Origin: Anaeramoeba flamelloides
Lineage: Eukaryota; Metamonada; Anaeramoebidae
DNA length: 64,000 nt
Reading direction: 5' to 3'
Assembly: GCA_027625915.1 (NCBI GenBank)
Contig: JANTQA010000030.1
Location: forward strand, 3,906,001 to 3,970,000
Shown here: positions 23,601 to 33,966 of the stretch, piece by piece
Position numbering within the stretch: position 1 is the first letter of the stretch
How the letters are laid out: the number at the start of each line of letters is the position of its first letter
Made by a program: the position numbers and the translations under genes
The notes under the pieces: model-generated
The model's database searches: none
The model's input: only the letters and a program-made list of their open reading frames with translations
What the model was told of the DNA's origin: nothing

Positions 23601-26600
23601 ATGAATATCTTAAAATAATAAAAAACCAAAAAAAAAAAATATTTAGAAATCTTTAACCATTTTAAAAATGTGAGGAGCTTTATATTTATTTTATTTTTTT
23701 TTTTCATAATAAAAATGAAAAGTTTTTCAAAAAAAATAAAAGTTTTATTAAAGGAACAACTCTATTTATGTAACCGATTTTTTTTTTTTTTTTTTTCATG
23801 GCATATCTACTTTAATAAAAGGAAATAAATAAAATTATGAATGTGTGAGAAGTGATGGAGTGATACGAAAAGTAAATTTAAAATTTAAAGTCCTCACCTT
23901 TCGAATTTTTTATTTTATAGTAAAGTTTAAATCTAAAATAAACTTTACTTTTTAAAAATATCTTTAACGAAAAAAATAGTTATAAATATAAATCATCAAA
24001 AAAAAAAAAAAAAAAATCGAAAGTAAATTTTCTTTACACTTTGTGAAGAGCAATTGAAATCTCAATAAAATTAAATTACACACGACAAAAAATCTGACAT
24101 TTTTAAAAGAAGTTGAATACAATATTTAATCAAATTATTATTTAAAAAGTTTTGAATTGTTTTTTTTAATCAGTTCTGAAAAAAATATGAAGAATAATTT
24201 TCATTAAAATAAAAGGAAAATTGTTGAAAGAGTTATTTTTAGAAATTTTCTTAAAAAAAATCATTTTTCCAAACCTACTTTGAAAATTTTTTTGAAAATT
24301 GAAATTAGACCTATAAAACAATATTAATTTTTCATTTTTTTTTTTTTTCCTTTAATAAGATATTAAAGATTAAATAATAAAAATATTCATAATATGTAAC
24401 TTGAATGTGATTAAATATCTTGTATTAAAAAATATTAAAAACGTGGATTTTTTTTTGGTTATTTTTGAATATAACTTTATTCAATTTCTAGGAAGTGGCT
24501 CATTTAAGATATTAGGAAAGGAATCTTTTTTTTAATATTATTTTTTTGAAATTTTAAATCATTACAATAAAAATATATTGAATTAAATCTCAATTAATAA
24601 CCTTATTTAGAGGTGGGCTTTGTGCTGAAGATGAAGCACATTGTGATCCATTAATAGAAGAAGAATATCAAGAATTAGCAGGATCGTATTGTATTAATTC
24701 AGTATCTTATCTTTGTAGAATTGGTATTTGTGTACATGATGAAGAGTTTTGCCCAGCTATATATCCATGCCCTTGTGGAACTACACGAAGAGCAGATGGT
24801 ACATGTAGGGACGAAGATGAAGAAGGTGGAAACACCGATACTTGTACCCCAATACATCCATATAGATGCTGTAACAATCTTTAAAAAAAAATTCAATTTT
24901 TCCTTTGTTTTTGATAAATATTAAACTATTTTCTATAATTATATCTTTAAAAACCATTATATTATACTATGAATAACCAAATACTATAATCCAAAAGTGG
25001 AAGGGCCTTCGACTGGTATGTGTGTTGATTATGCTGAGCAATGTCTTGAGGATAATTCGTGTACGGAAGAATATCCATATAAATGTGGTATGTTTTTCAG
25101 CACTTGCTTTTTATTTTGTTCTTTAAATATAATATCAAAATAATTTGAAATTAAAAACTTTTTTCAACTAAATAAAAATGAAAACAAATACTAAAAAAAA
25201 AACAAAAAATAACATATAATAAACCAAAAAAAAATACAAAAAATTAATATAAACTAGATAATGGAGAATGTCAAAAAAATTATACTGATTGTGATGTCAC
25301 ACCAGGTAATGGGTGCGAGAAAGATACACCATGGAAATGTGGAAATGGTAGATGTGTTGCATATGAAGATCGTTTTTACTGTAATAACGAATACAATTGT
25401 CCTGTTGAAACCCCTATCCGATGTAGTAAATCTGGTTTATGTGTTGAAGATGCAATGAATTGTACTGGGGAAGTTTGCACTGGATGGATCTGTTCTTCAG
25501 GGGCATGTGTCGATAATAGAACTAAATGTCAAGAAAATGCTCCTAATGGGTGCTATCAAACAAATTATCCTTATTTATGTGCCAACGGTGACTGTGTAGA
25601 ATCTTATGATAAGTGTGAAAGCAGAATTTATTGTGGTGATGATTTTCCAGTATTATGTAAGGCTACTGACATTTTTTTTTTTTTATATATATTTTTCAAA
25701 AGTTTGATTTTTTCAGTCTCTCCAAAAAAAATTCCAAGAACTGTGTTTTTTCTTAATAAAACTAAAATTAAACCCAATTTTCTCAATAATATGTATTTTT
25801 TTTTTTCCTTTTCAAATAACTTTATAAAAGGTTGGAACGGGTATTGTGTACTGAATGAAAGTCTTTGTCCATCTAGGTATCCTTGTCCTTATGAAACTCC
25901 ATATAGATGTAAATATAGATCCATTTTTACTATTTTTTTTTTTTTGTTTCTCTTTTTGAATTAAATAAAATAATAAAATAATTAAAAAAAGCAAAAATTA
26001 ATAAATTCCCAAAATACACAAATGTTTAAAAAAAAAATAATTGTATAAAACAAAAAAAATAAAAACAAAAGGTTGGGATCAAGTATGTCAAGCATCAAAA
26101 TATGATTGTGCCGAAGAATGCCCAACAACTTCACCAGTTCGGTGTGAATCAGGAGCGTGTGTGACAAATTCCAAATATTGTCCAGATGTTGATCCAAGTA
26201 ATTGTCCTGACGATCTGCCATATCTTTGCTCGGACAGTGTCTGTGTCGAAAAGGTAACGAATTGTACAGGAGATCTTGAGCCATGTGCTGATGGCAAAAC
26301 AAGATGCTGGAATGGGAAATGTGTTCTTGATACCGAAAACGATTGTCCAATTTATGATGGCCAATGCCCAGTTGACACCCCAAAAAGATGTAAAGATGGA
26401 AGCTGTATTCCAGAAACATCAGAGTGTGATACGTATGATCCAGATTGTGGTGATGGGGAGGAACTGTGCCCTGATGGGATCTGCCGAGAAGACTGTGGCC
26501 CCTATGATGGGTGCCCCGTGGAATTACCGATTTATTGCCCAGATTTTACTTGCACTGATGATCCAGAAACCTGTTACACTGATTGTTCAACTCTGAGTAC

Positions 26601-27309
26601 AAAATTATACCGATGCTATGATTATACCTGTGTCGAAGATCCAACTGATTGTCCTGATCCGTCACCAATTCTTAAACCTGAGTGTATCTCCTTTATTCAC
26701 GATAATACAGAGGCAAGCTTTGGCCATGAAATTACAGAAATCGATACCTATGAAGAACTCGGTGTCATTTCCGGAGAAGGTGGCTCATTAGCAGATGGAG
26801 ATGAGGTTTCTGTATGTTCAAAGCCTGATTCCTTTATTCGAAATAACACCCGGGTCACCATTGATATCCGTTCTACAATTTTTGATGTTGAAGATTTAAC
26901 ATCCAATGACGAATACCCAGGCCCTATTTCTCTGACCTTCAATACCTCTCTTACTACATTTACATCAGAAAACATTACTGATTTTTGTCTTGGTACCGTT
27001 GTTGATGACCCCGATGATGAACACCATAAATTTAAATGTGTTAGTAATTTAACTCTTATAAACGAACATCGCGTTTCAGGTGAAATAACAGAAAATGGAC
27101 AATATTTCATCATGGATAGTACAAAAGAAACTGAATTTTGGTGTGACCTTGATCTAATTGTTTGCCCAGATTCAGATGACTGTGCTGAAACGATAATGGA
27201 TTGTCCTGGTACTGGCGACAAAGACCAAACCAGTTCGGATTCCATACAGTTACAACTCTCTTTTTTATTAATTTTTGTTTCTCTATTTTGTGCCCTCTTT
27301 AGAATTTAA
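20694..27309 (+). CDS. Cysteine-repeat surface protein, seven exons, GPI-like tail
   Basis: Predicted secreted or GPI-anchored surface protein of unknown ligand. Exons are 20694-21066, 21218-21644, 24611-24870, 24998-25087, 25258-25656, 25831-25908 and 26072-27309; all introns are GT-AG and the total, 2865 bases, gives 954 residues in one frame. The start is the Met heading a signal peptide, MKLLVVITLFCFASLSLC. The body is a chain of Cys-rich units of the form C-P-x-x-x-P-x-R-C-x-x-G-x-C-V-x(5-8)-C, with RCPNGQC, RCWNGKCV and RCKDGSC as clear examples. After about residue 750 a non-repeat region follows, then a final hydrophobic run SFLLIFVSLFCALF with no basic cytoplasmic tail, typical of a GPI-attachment signal. 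Four successive introns (3-6) cut at the same point of the repeat, within or beside the RC codon and all phase 1. The large second intron holds a LINE and a MITE. The family is not recognised by name. Confidence 0.85.
21885..22160. mobile_element. Family C element, copy 1 (partial)
   Basis: Shares the ordered words ACAGTTTTTTAAGACTATCTT, TTGATCAATTATTAAA, AAATAATATAATGGGTTATT and TTCAGTTTCTAGTAAGGTT with copies near 30405, 46455, 47085 and 49205. The first word is shown here cut to the family core. Ends are approximate and the left terminal repeat is missing. Confidence 0.65.
22250..23670 (+). mobile_element. Decayed LINE reverse transcriptase
   Basis: Conceptual translation in pieces gives reverse-transcriptase signatures of the non-LTR class: QFGFRKKYDT, FDSINYKIIRK (the motif A region) and FQGYPLSPILFDLIS (the Q-G-x-P-L-S-P motif), then NKDKTVISQDLSKIKYMGIYLD, typical of the region after the catalytic site and here broken in frame before it. 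In-frame stops and shifts are numerous, so it is dead. No YxDD box is preserved where expected. It lies in the sense direction inside intron 2 of the surface protein gene. The element is truncated, with no ORF1 or endonuclease domain seen. Confidence 0.8.
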
Positions 27310-28651
27310 TTTAATATTTCAATAATTTATATCTTTCTATTTTTTTATTATTTGCATGTTCTTTTGTTATTTTTTACTATTTTCAGATTAATAAATAAAG
27401 AAAGTTCTCTTTTTTTTTTTTGTTTTTTTTATTCCCTATTATGAGTTGAAAGGAGAGAACCAAATGAAAGTTAGATTACACAATTACCAAAATAATAGTG
27501 AGAAGACTTTTTTTCGAACTTAGATTTTGAATTTTATCCCTCTTCGAAGAGATCCTCAAATATTAAAAAAATTATACAATCTTTTTTAATTGTAAAATAA
27601 TAGTAAAGTTCTTCATTTTATAAAGATTTTTAACTTGATTTTTTTGGTTCGTTTTAAAATAAACCTAAAGTCTAATCATATCAAGGATTATTATAATTAA
27701 AATAAAATCAAAAACATCAAATTAAATCAAAATTTTTTCATTTTCAATGATCGCAAATTTGAGTTTTAAAAGTAAAATACTTGGAAAATTCAATTTTTTT
27801 GGGATTTTTGTTAATAGGTTTTCCTATTCATGTGGAATTTGACTTTAGGGATTTGAGGAATCCGTATAATACAGTTTGGGGAATTTAGGTTTTATAAAAA
27901 TTTATTTATCTTGAAAAATATAAACAAAAATAATATTTCAAAAATTTTGCTTTTTTTGATCACTGATGAGAGAAAAATGATAGACACAGAAAAATGGTTG
28001 GACAGGAACTTTAATTGGAAACATTAGTAAAATTGAAAATCAAATCCTATTGATAACTAGGTGACTTTTATATCAATCGAGGTTTAAATGTGTTAAAAGT
28101 TCATTAATCTGTGGTGTGTGTAGAATACTCATTTGAATGGTTGATAACTAAAGTAGATCATGCTATTTTAACAAAAATCCTAGTTTTAGTAAAGTTTACT
28201 ATTAATTCTGAAAATGATAATTTTTAAACTTGCTTTTGATTTTAATAGATAATTTTTTGAAAAAGTAGAATTACATTAGTCCTTATTCTAATAAGTAGAA
28301 TATTATTATGTTTTTTTCAAATGGAAATTTTTAGTTTGTTTGAATCTTCAAGCAGGTACCATTAAGTGGGTAACTCTATTGAATTATCAATAATGATTTC
28401 AAAAGAGTATTAGCTGAGCATTCTCCAATTTTAAAAATGTCTAGTCCCAAAAGGAACAAGATTTTAACAAATCTTCAAACTTATTTCAACATTTATAAAA
28501 GTGAAACACTTTGTACATGTGAAGATTTATTGTTGTGATAAAAAATAGATGTTAATATTTCATTTTTTTGTTAATTACCCACAAACCCCTCTTATTATTT
28601 TAGTATTAATAATTTCAAAAACAAACCAAATTCTTCAAATTCACAAACGCA
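27310..28651. other. Intergenic region between surface protein gene and TAF9
   Basis: Begins with the 3' untranslated end of the upstream gene; AATAAATAAAG at about 27391 is a plausible polyadenylation signal. Nothing else is recognised apart from AT-rich sequence. The last 150 bases contain TTTATAAAAG near 28494, a possible but distant promoter element for TAF9. Confidence 0.5.
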
Positions 28652-29087
28652 ATGTCAAGTGTACCAAACGACACACGAGCAATCAAAGATATCTTGTCTT
28701 CAATGGATGTGCAAGATTACGATCCACAAGTTGTTTTGCAATTGTGGGAATTTGTTCACAATTATGCATCAGAAGTTCTGGATCGTGCAAGCAGCTATGC
28801 TAAGCACGCCAACAGAAGCGAAAACATTAATGAGCAAGACATCAAACTTGCAATTAAAAACCATGTTGAAATGAACTTTCAAAAGATCCCACCAAACCCT
28901 TTCTTATTCAAATTAGCACAAGAAAGAAATTCCTTGCCTTTGCGTATCCCTCGTGGCAAATATGGGATCATTTTACCCGAGGATGATAACACAACCATTA
29001 AGCCTAATTATAGTATTATTACAAAGCCACCAAAAAAAAAAAAGAAATCAAAAAAGAAAAGAATTAACAAAACTCAAACAGAAAACC

Positions 29088-29122
<35 letters not shown>

Positions 29123-29170
29123 AATACTTTGAATACACAAAACGAAATGGAGATCGAAAAAGAAAATTAA
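28652..29170 (+). CDS. TAF9: TFIID/SAGA subunit TAF9
   Basis: Histone-fold subunit of TFIID (and of SAGA in many eukaryotes), pairing with TAF6 in promoter recognition. The 172-residue single-exon protein has a histone fold in residues 8-75 (TRAIKDILSSMDVQDYDPQV through EQDIKLAIKNHVE), then the conserved TAF9 extension with LAQERNSLPL and KYGIILPED at about 88-111, matching the L-A-x-E-R-N and Y-G-x-x-L-P pattern of animal and yeast TAF9. The C-terminus is lineage-specific: a basic patch KKKKKSKKKR, a 12-residue polyglutamine from a CAA repeat, and an acidic end. The start Met opens the frame in the context ACGCAATG. Length fits the family core (human 264, yeast 157). Two overlapping plus-strand frames of 70-85 codons are shadows. 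Confidence 0.93.
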
Positions 29171-29867
29171 TTCTAACGTTTTCTCATCCAACATCCTTAT
29201 AAAAAAAAAAATTAATAAAAAAAATCAAAAATTACTTTTTTACTTGTTTAGATCCCTTAGACACCCAAATTTACTTCTTTAATTTTCCTCAATTTATGAG
29301 TCACTAAGAAGACACCTTTTAAATATATTCACAGATTGGATCTTTTTAACAATCTCTTTCAGAATGAGGCCAAATATTTACAATTAGTTTTAATTTAAAT
29401 ACTTTGCTTAAGGTTTAGGATTCCTGAAACTAGAAAAAAAAATCAAAATCTGATTTCTATATAATACCAGATTTACTTTTGATACTCTCTTTTCAGAAAT
29501 GAATTATGGTTTTTAAAACTTTGATCCATTTTTCTATTATTTTTGAAAAAGTTTTAAATACAAACAAATTGTCTTATTATTTTCAAAAAAAAATTATTTT
29601 CTTTTCTGAAGAAGAAAGAAATCTTATTGTATGTGAAGGAAGTGTAGCAAAAATGTCCTTTAAAAACAAAATCAATAAGTTTTGAAATAAGTTAGTATAA
29701 AAAATAAAGCTTTATTTCAAAATAATTACAATGACTATTTTATACTTGAAAAAAATATAATATCTTTATTAGGCAGATTTTTAATCAATTTTTTCTGTTT
29801 ATCGAATAAAAAATCCAAGAAAAATCACCAAATCATCAAATTAAAAATGTTCCCAAAATACTTTTTA

Positions 29868-30314
29868 CAGCTGTTCCAAGGCTACCATAAAATTTTAAAT
29901 AAAACACATTTGAGTTTTCTATTCTTATTTTTCATTTTCAAAAAATTTGGAAATAAGAGCTATTATTCCAAAAAAATTTTTAATAAATGAGCTCTTATTC
30001 AAAATTTTGAAACATCAAAATTAAAATTTGAAGATTCATGAAAATTTTCAAAATATTTGTCAAAAATGTTAAATTTTTAAAGATCAGTAAATATTGAGAT
30101 ATTTTTTTTAAGCTGTTTTGGACTGATAATTTTTAAGTTACATGGGATCTTGAATTTTTTTTTCCGATTTTCCAAAAATTTGAATAAGAGCTCATTTATT
30201 AAAAATTTTTTTGGAATAATAGCTCTTATTTCCAAATTTTTTGAAAATGAAAAATAAGAATAGAAAACTCAAATGTGTTTTATTTGAAATTTTATGGTAG
30301 ACTTGGAAAGACTG
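29868..30314. mobile_element. MITE family B, copy 2 (long foldback)
   Basis: TA-flanked 447-base element with ends CAGCTGTTCCAAGGCTACCA and, reversed, CAGTCTTTCCAAGTCTACCA. The arms continue almost perfectly for well over 100 bases (for example TTGGAAATAAGAGCTATTAT and its inverse), so RNA from it would fold into a long hairpin. It has no coding capacity. Confidence 0.88.
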
Positions 30315-30404
30315 TAAAATCTCAAAAATTAACATTTAATATAAAAAAACTTTAAATTTGATTATTTTTCAATTTATAATTAATCATTGTCGAAAAAAAG
30401 TAAA

Positions 30405-31010
30405 ACAGGTAAAAAAAGTAAAACACGGTTTTTAATTGTTAAAATTAATAGAACATTATGGAAAATAAAAAGTAAGATCAATTAAAAAAAGGATAAATAA
30501 ATAAATAAAGACAAAATGAGGGTATTCAATATAATAACTGTTTTTTAAATACTGCCTTTTGGTACAGCATTTCCAATGCTACCATAAAATTCCCAATAAA
30601 ATACCATTGATTTTTCGATTCTTAATTTCGATTTTCAAAAATTTAGGAAATAAGAGCTATTATTCCAAAAAAAATTTTGAAAATCGAAATTAAGAATCGA
30701 AAACTCAATTTTGTTTTATTTAGAATTTTATGGTAGTCTTGGAACGGTTGTATTAGTTTTTCTTTGGTTGCTCTATTATTAAAAATTTCTTCAAAAAAGT
30801 GACTATTTCTGAGATCTCCAAAACAACACCAACAATTTCGATATTTCAATGAGATTTAAATTGTATTTGTTAAGTTGATTAAAAATAATATAATGGGTTA
30901 TTATTTGAAGTTAATTGGTTTCTTCTTTTTATTGACTTTACTTTTCATTTTCAGTATGTTCCCAATTAAAAATCTTGTTTCTATTTATTTTATGTTTCAC
31001 TAATTTACCA
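30405..31010. mobile_element. Family C element interrupted by a family B MITE
   Basis: Terminal inverted repeats are readable at both ends: AAACACGGTTTTTAATTG on the left and the inverse of AAGATTTTTAATTGGGAA on the right, each followed inward by AAAAAGTAA-ATCAAT-type sequence. The body contains ATAATATAATGGGTTATTAT as in other copies. A 186-base family B element splits it at a TA, which gives the relative age: C first, then B. Confidence 0.75.
30565..30750. mobile_element. MITE family B, copy 3, nested in family C
   Basis: TA at 30563-30564 and 30751-30752. Ends CAGCATTTCCAATGCTACCA and, reversed, CAACCGTTCCAAGACTACCA. At 186 bases it is the shortest and most compact family B copy, almost a pure hairpin. 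Removing it restores the family C order of words seen at 46470 and 47100. Confidence 0.85.
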
Positions 31011-33966
31011 AAACGGTGATAAAACAATCTTAATTTTTTCATTGGTTTCGTGATAGACAAGATATTATAATTATCAATAAGTTTTATTATTAATTCTTCA
31101 TAGTTTTGTTATTATATTTTCAAACAAATCACAAAAATTCAGATAAATAAATCAAAAAAGAAATAGATATATTATCAAATAACTGATTTTAAGAATAACA
31201 GCCGGTTGTTTATACTATTAACGTTGAAAAAAATATTTCAAAATTTTCGAAATTATATAAATTATTAATAATAAAATAAAAGATTATATTTTTCTAATAG
31301 TTAATGATTCAATATCTGGTTGATTTACAAGTGTTCGGTTTTAAAATATGTAAACAGTTGAAAAAAGAATTTATAATGATGAATTTTGTAACTTTTGAAT
31401 AGTTGGGTAAAAAAAACACATTGTGTAAAAGTAAATAAAACTTGATTTGGTTTTCTAAAATAAAAATAAAATATAAAGGGTGTGTAAAAAAAAAGATAAA
31501 TAAAAATGAAGAATAAATAATAAAAAAAAAAATGAATTTAAAAAAAAAAAATAAAAAAGTTTAGAGTTTATGATATTAATATAAATGTGTGTATGAATGA
31601 TCAAGAATTTATTTGAATTTGAGATTTATATTGTTCGGATATTTTGGGTCATATTAGGAATGAAATTTTTAAAATGGCAAAGATATTAATTTCTTTTCTG
31701 GTCATTTTCCTAAATAATCTAATTGTATCTTAATTAACAACAATCTGAAGTGGCAAGTCTTTTTCAATATTAAAATGAAATCCTGTTTCAATCTTACGAT
31801 TTTTTTTTTTTTTTTTCTATAATTTGTTTTTTAAATTATGAAAATGGATGAATTAGTCTCATCTAAACAATTTAATAATTTAGGTCTCTTTTTTGAAATA
31901 CAAAATTCGCAATATCAAATAGAAAGTGTATAAATAGTAAATTGTTATTTTTATTAACAGCTAAGTTTATTCTTGAAAATTTTAGGGCATATTTTTCGTA
32001 TATGTTATTACGTATTGTTTCTGGAAAAAAAAATTGTATTTTGTTATTATTATTAATTATTTATATTCCAATTTAAATACCAACAAATAAACCTAAGAGA
32101 GGTATGAGCTAGTAAATAAATCAAAATTTGATAATATTTTAACAAAAAGTAATCAATTAAAATACAGATCAAATAAGTAATTTTTTTTGTTCTAAGAAGT
32201 TGGACAATTATTATTTTCTTATTTTTTAAATATATCAAATTTAAAAAAGATATATATATATATAAAGAATATTTTTATACTTCTCACTAAAAATTTTAAA
32301 TAGAATTTAAATCATTTTTGTATTAAAAAAAGTGATTTTGAATTTTGAGGATAAAATTACCTAATTCCCAAATATCTTCAAGAAAATTTTATTTTTAAAA
32401 AATCAATTTTAATATTTGACTAAAAAACAACTATTAGCTAAAAATTTGAGATTTTAAATTTTGACTTTTTATAATTTTTCTCATCAAAACAATACAAATA
32501 TTTTTTAATCTGTTGAATATATCAATTTTTTGGTTAACCAAGAATATTATCTCGAAAGGGAAAAAAAAATTTACACATTAATATTCCTGGGAACAAAGAC
32601 TTGATATTGTATAATAATGATGAAAATAGTAAATAATAAATGTAAAAACTATTTTATAATGGAAGAAATAATGTGAATTTAGTAATGTTTTCTTTTTCAG
32701 AAAAAAAGAAAAAAAAAATTTTCATCTCACTTATAATAAAAAAAATTCTTTTCTGGGTTTTTTAGTTGATCAAAATTCTTTGAAACTTTTCACAATAACA
32801 GAAAATATTTTTTAAAATATGCTATTTTATTCTCTCTTTAAAATTTTGTATTTTCAAAGATGATATCTTCAATCCAAAATATTTGATTGTTTTTTAATTT
32901 CATGTTTAAATTGTTTTGTTCTTTTTTCTATTTCCTGTAAATATCAATATTAAGTGATCAAGATTATATATTTTCTTCTCGAGTCTGAAAATATTCTATA
33001 TCCTACACCCTTTTCTCGTTTGTATGTGTATCTTTTTAAATTATTTGTCAAAATATTTTGAGTAGAATAAAGTTGTTGGTCATTTACTGTTTATGTGTTA
33101 CTTCCATCACTAAAAATGTCTGTAAAATTACTAATTGTAGGAAGTGTTTTCTAATTTCCAGATTTTTATTCATATTAAATTGAGTTATTTCAAAAAATGA
33201 AGAATTTCACAATAATTAATAAAAAATTTTAAAGTTATTGGGGTTGAAATAAATTTGTGTAGATATATGACCCAAAATCAAAATTTTTAATTTTAATTTT
33301 GATTTAAAGCAAAATTATTTATTATTTTTTAATTAACTGATAAATAAATAAAAAAAAAAAAATTAATTGTTATTGATAAAGATTCAAACACTCCTTTTCA
33401 TGAGATTAACCAGTTTTACAACACATATAAAAAATTATAAATTCAATATTTTTAGAGTAAAATTGACCAAAAATAATTGTATATTTATATTAATTTTTAC
33501 CAATGATTTTTTGTTTTGCTCTTTAATGACTAATAAAAAAAAAAAAAAGATAAGTATTAGATTTGTTGTTTCTGATCCAATTTTTTCAAAATTTTGTATA
33601 CTCAAGAAGATGAGAAAATTCAATATTTATCACTTGTGAAAAAGTACTTTTTTGAATCAAATCAAAATTTCGAAAGGGTATAAAAAAAATAAAAAGAATT
33701 TGTCATCAAGAAGAAACAATATTAAATTAAAACTGATTAATTAAATCAAAAAAAAAAAACGATAAATGTATCATAAAAATGTAAAATTTTATTTTAAAAA
33801 AATTACTAGATCTAAAAACTTTTAAACTTTGTACCTATTAATATGTAGCGACAAAGATACCTATTAAATAGGCACCAAGGGTTGATTGGTGGCATATTAT
33901 GTTTCTTCAATATTTCTAACTTTATTTCCAAATGAGATATAAATTAAAAAAAAATCCAAATTCAAA

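Larger units (their letters stand above)
21645..24610 (+). other. 3-kb second intron enlarged by a LINE and a MITE
   Basis: Donor GTAAAT at 21645 and acceptor TTATTTAG ending at 24610 join GA to A, giving Glu in the context RCEGGLC, which fits the repeat pattern. The other five introns of the gene are 127-174 bases. The excess is explained by a family C element (about 21885-22160) and a decayed LINE (about 22250-23670). Confidence 0.75.
29171..33966. other. Intergenic region with MITE families B and C
   Basis: Contains family B copy 2 (29868-30314) and a family C element (about 30405-31010) interrupted by family B copy 3 (30565-30750). From about 31010 to 33960 I see only AT-rich sequence with homopolymer runs and no supported gene. 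The right end is the 3' flank of the G-alpha gene. Confidence 0.55.

Noticed and set aside
26748-27245. 165-codon minus-strand frame and similar frames over 25982-26419
   Set aside because: Antisense shadows of the last exons of the cysteine-repeat protein, whose Cys periodicity and splice structure are convincing.
33367-33639. 90-codon plus-strand frame and its minus-strand counterpart
   Set aside because: Both strands open over the same AT-rich segment; no motif and no codon signal.
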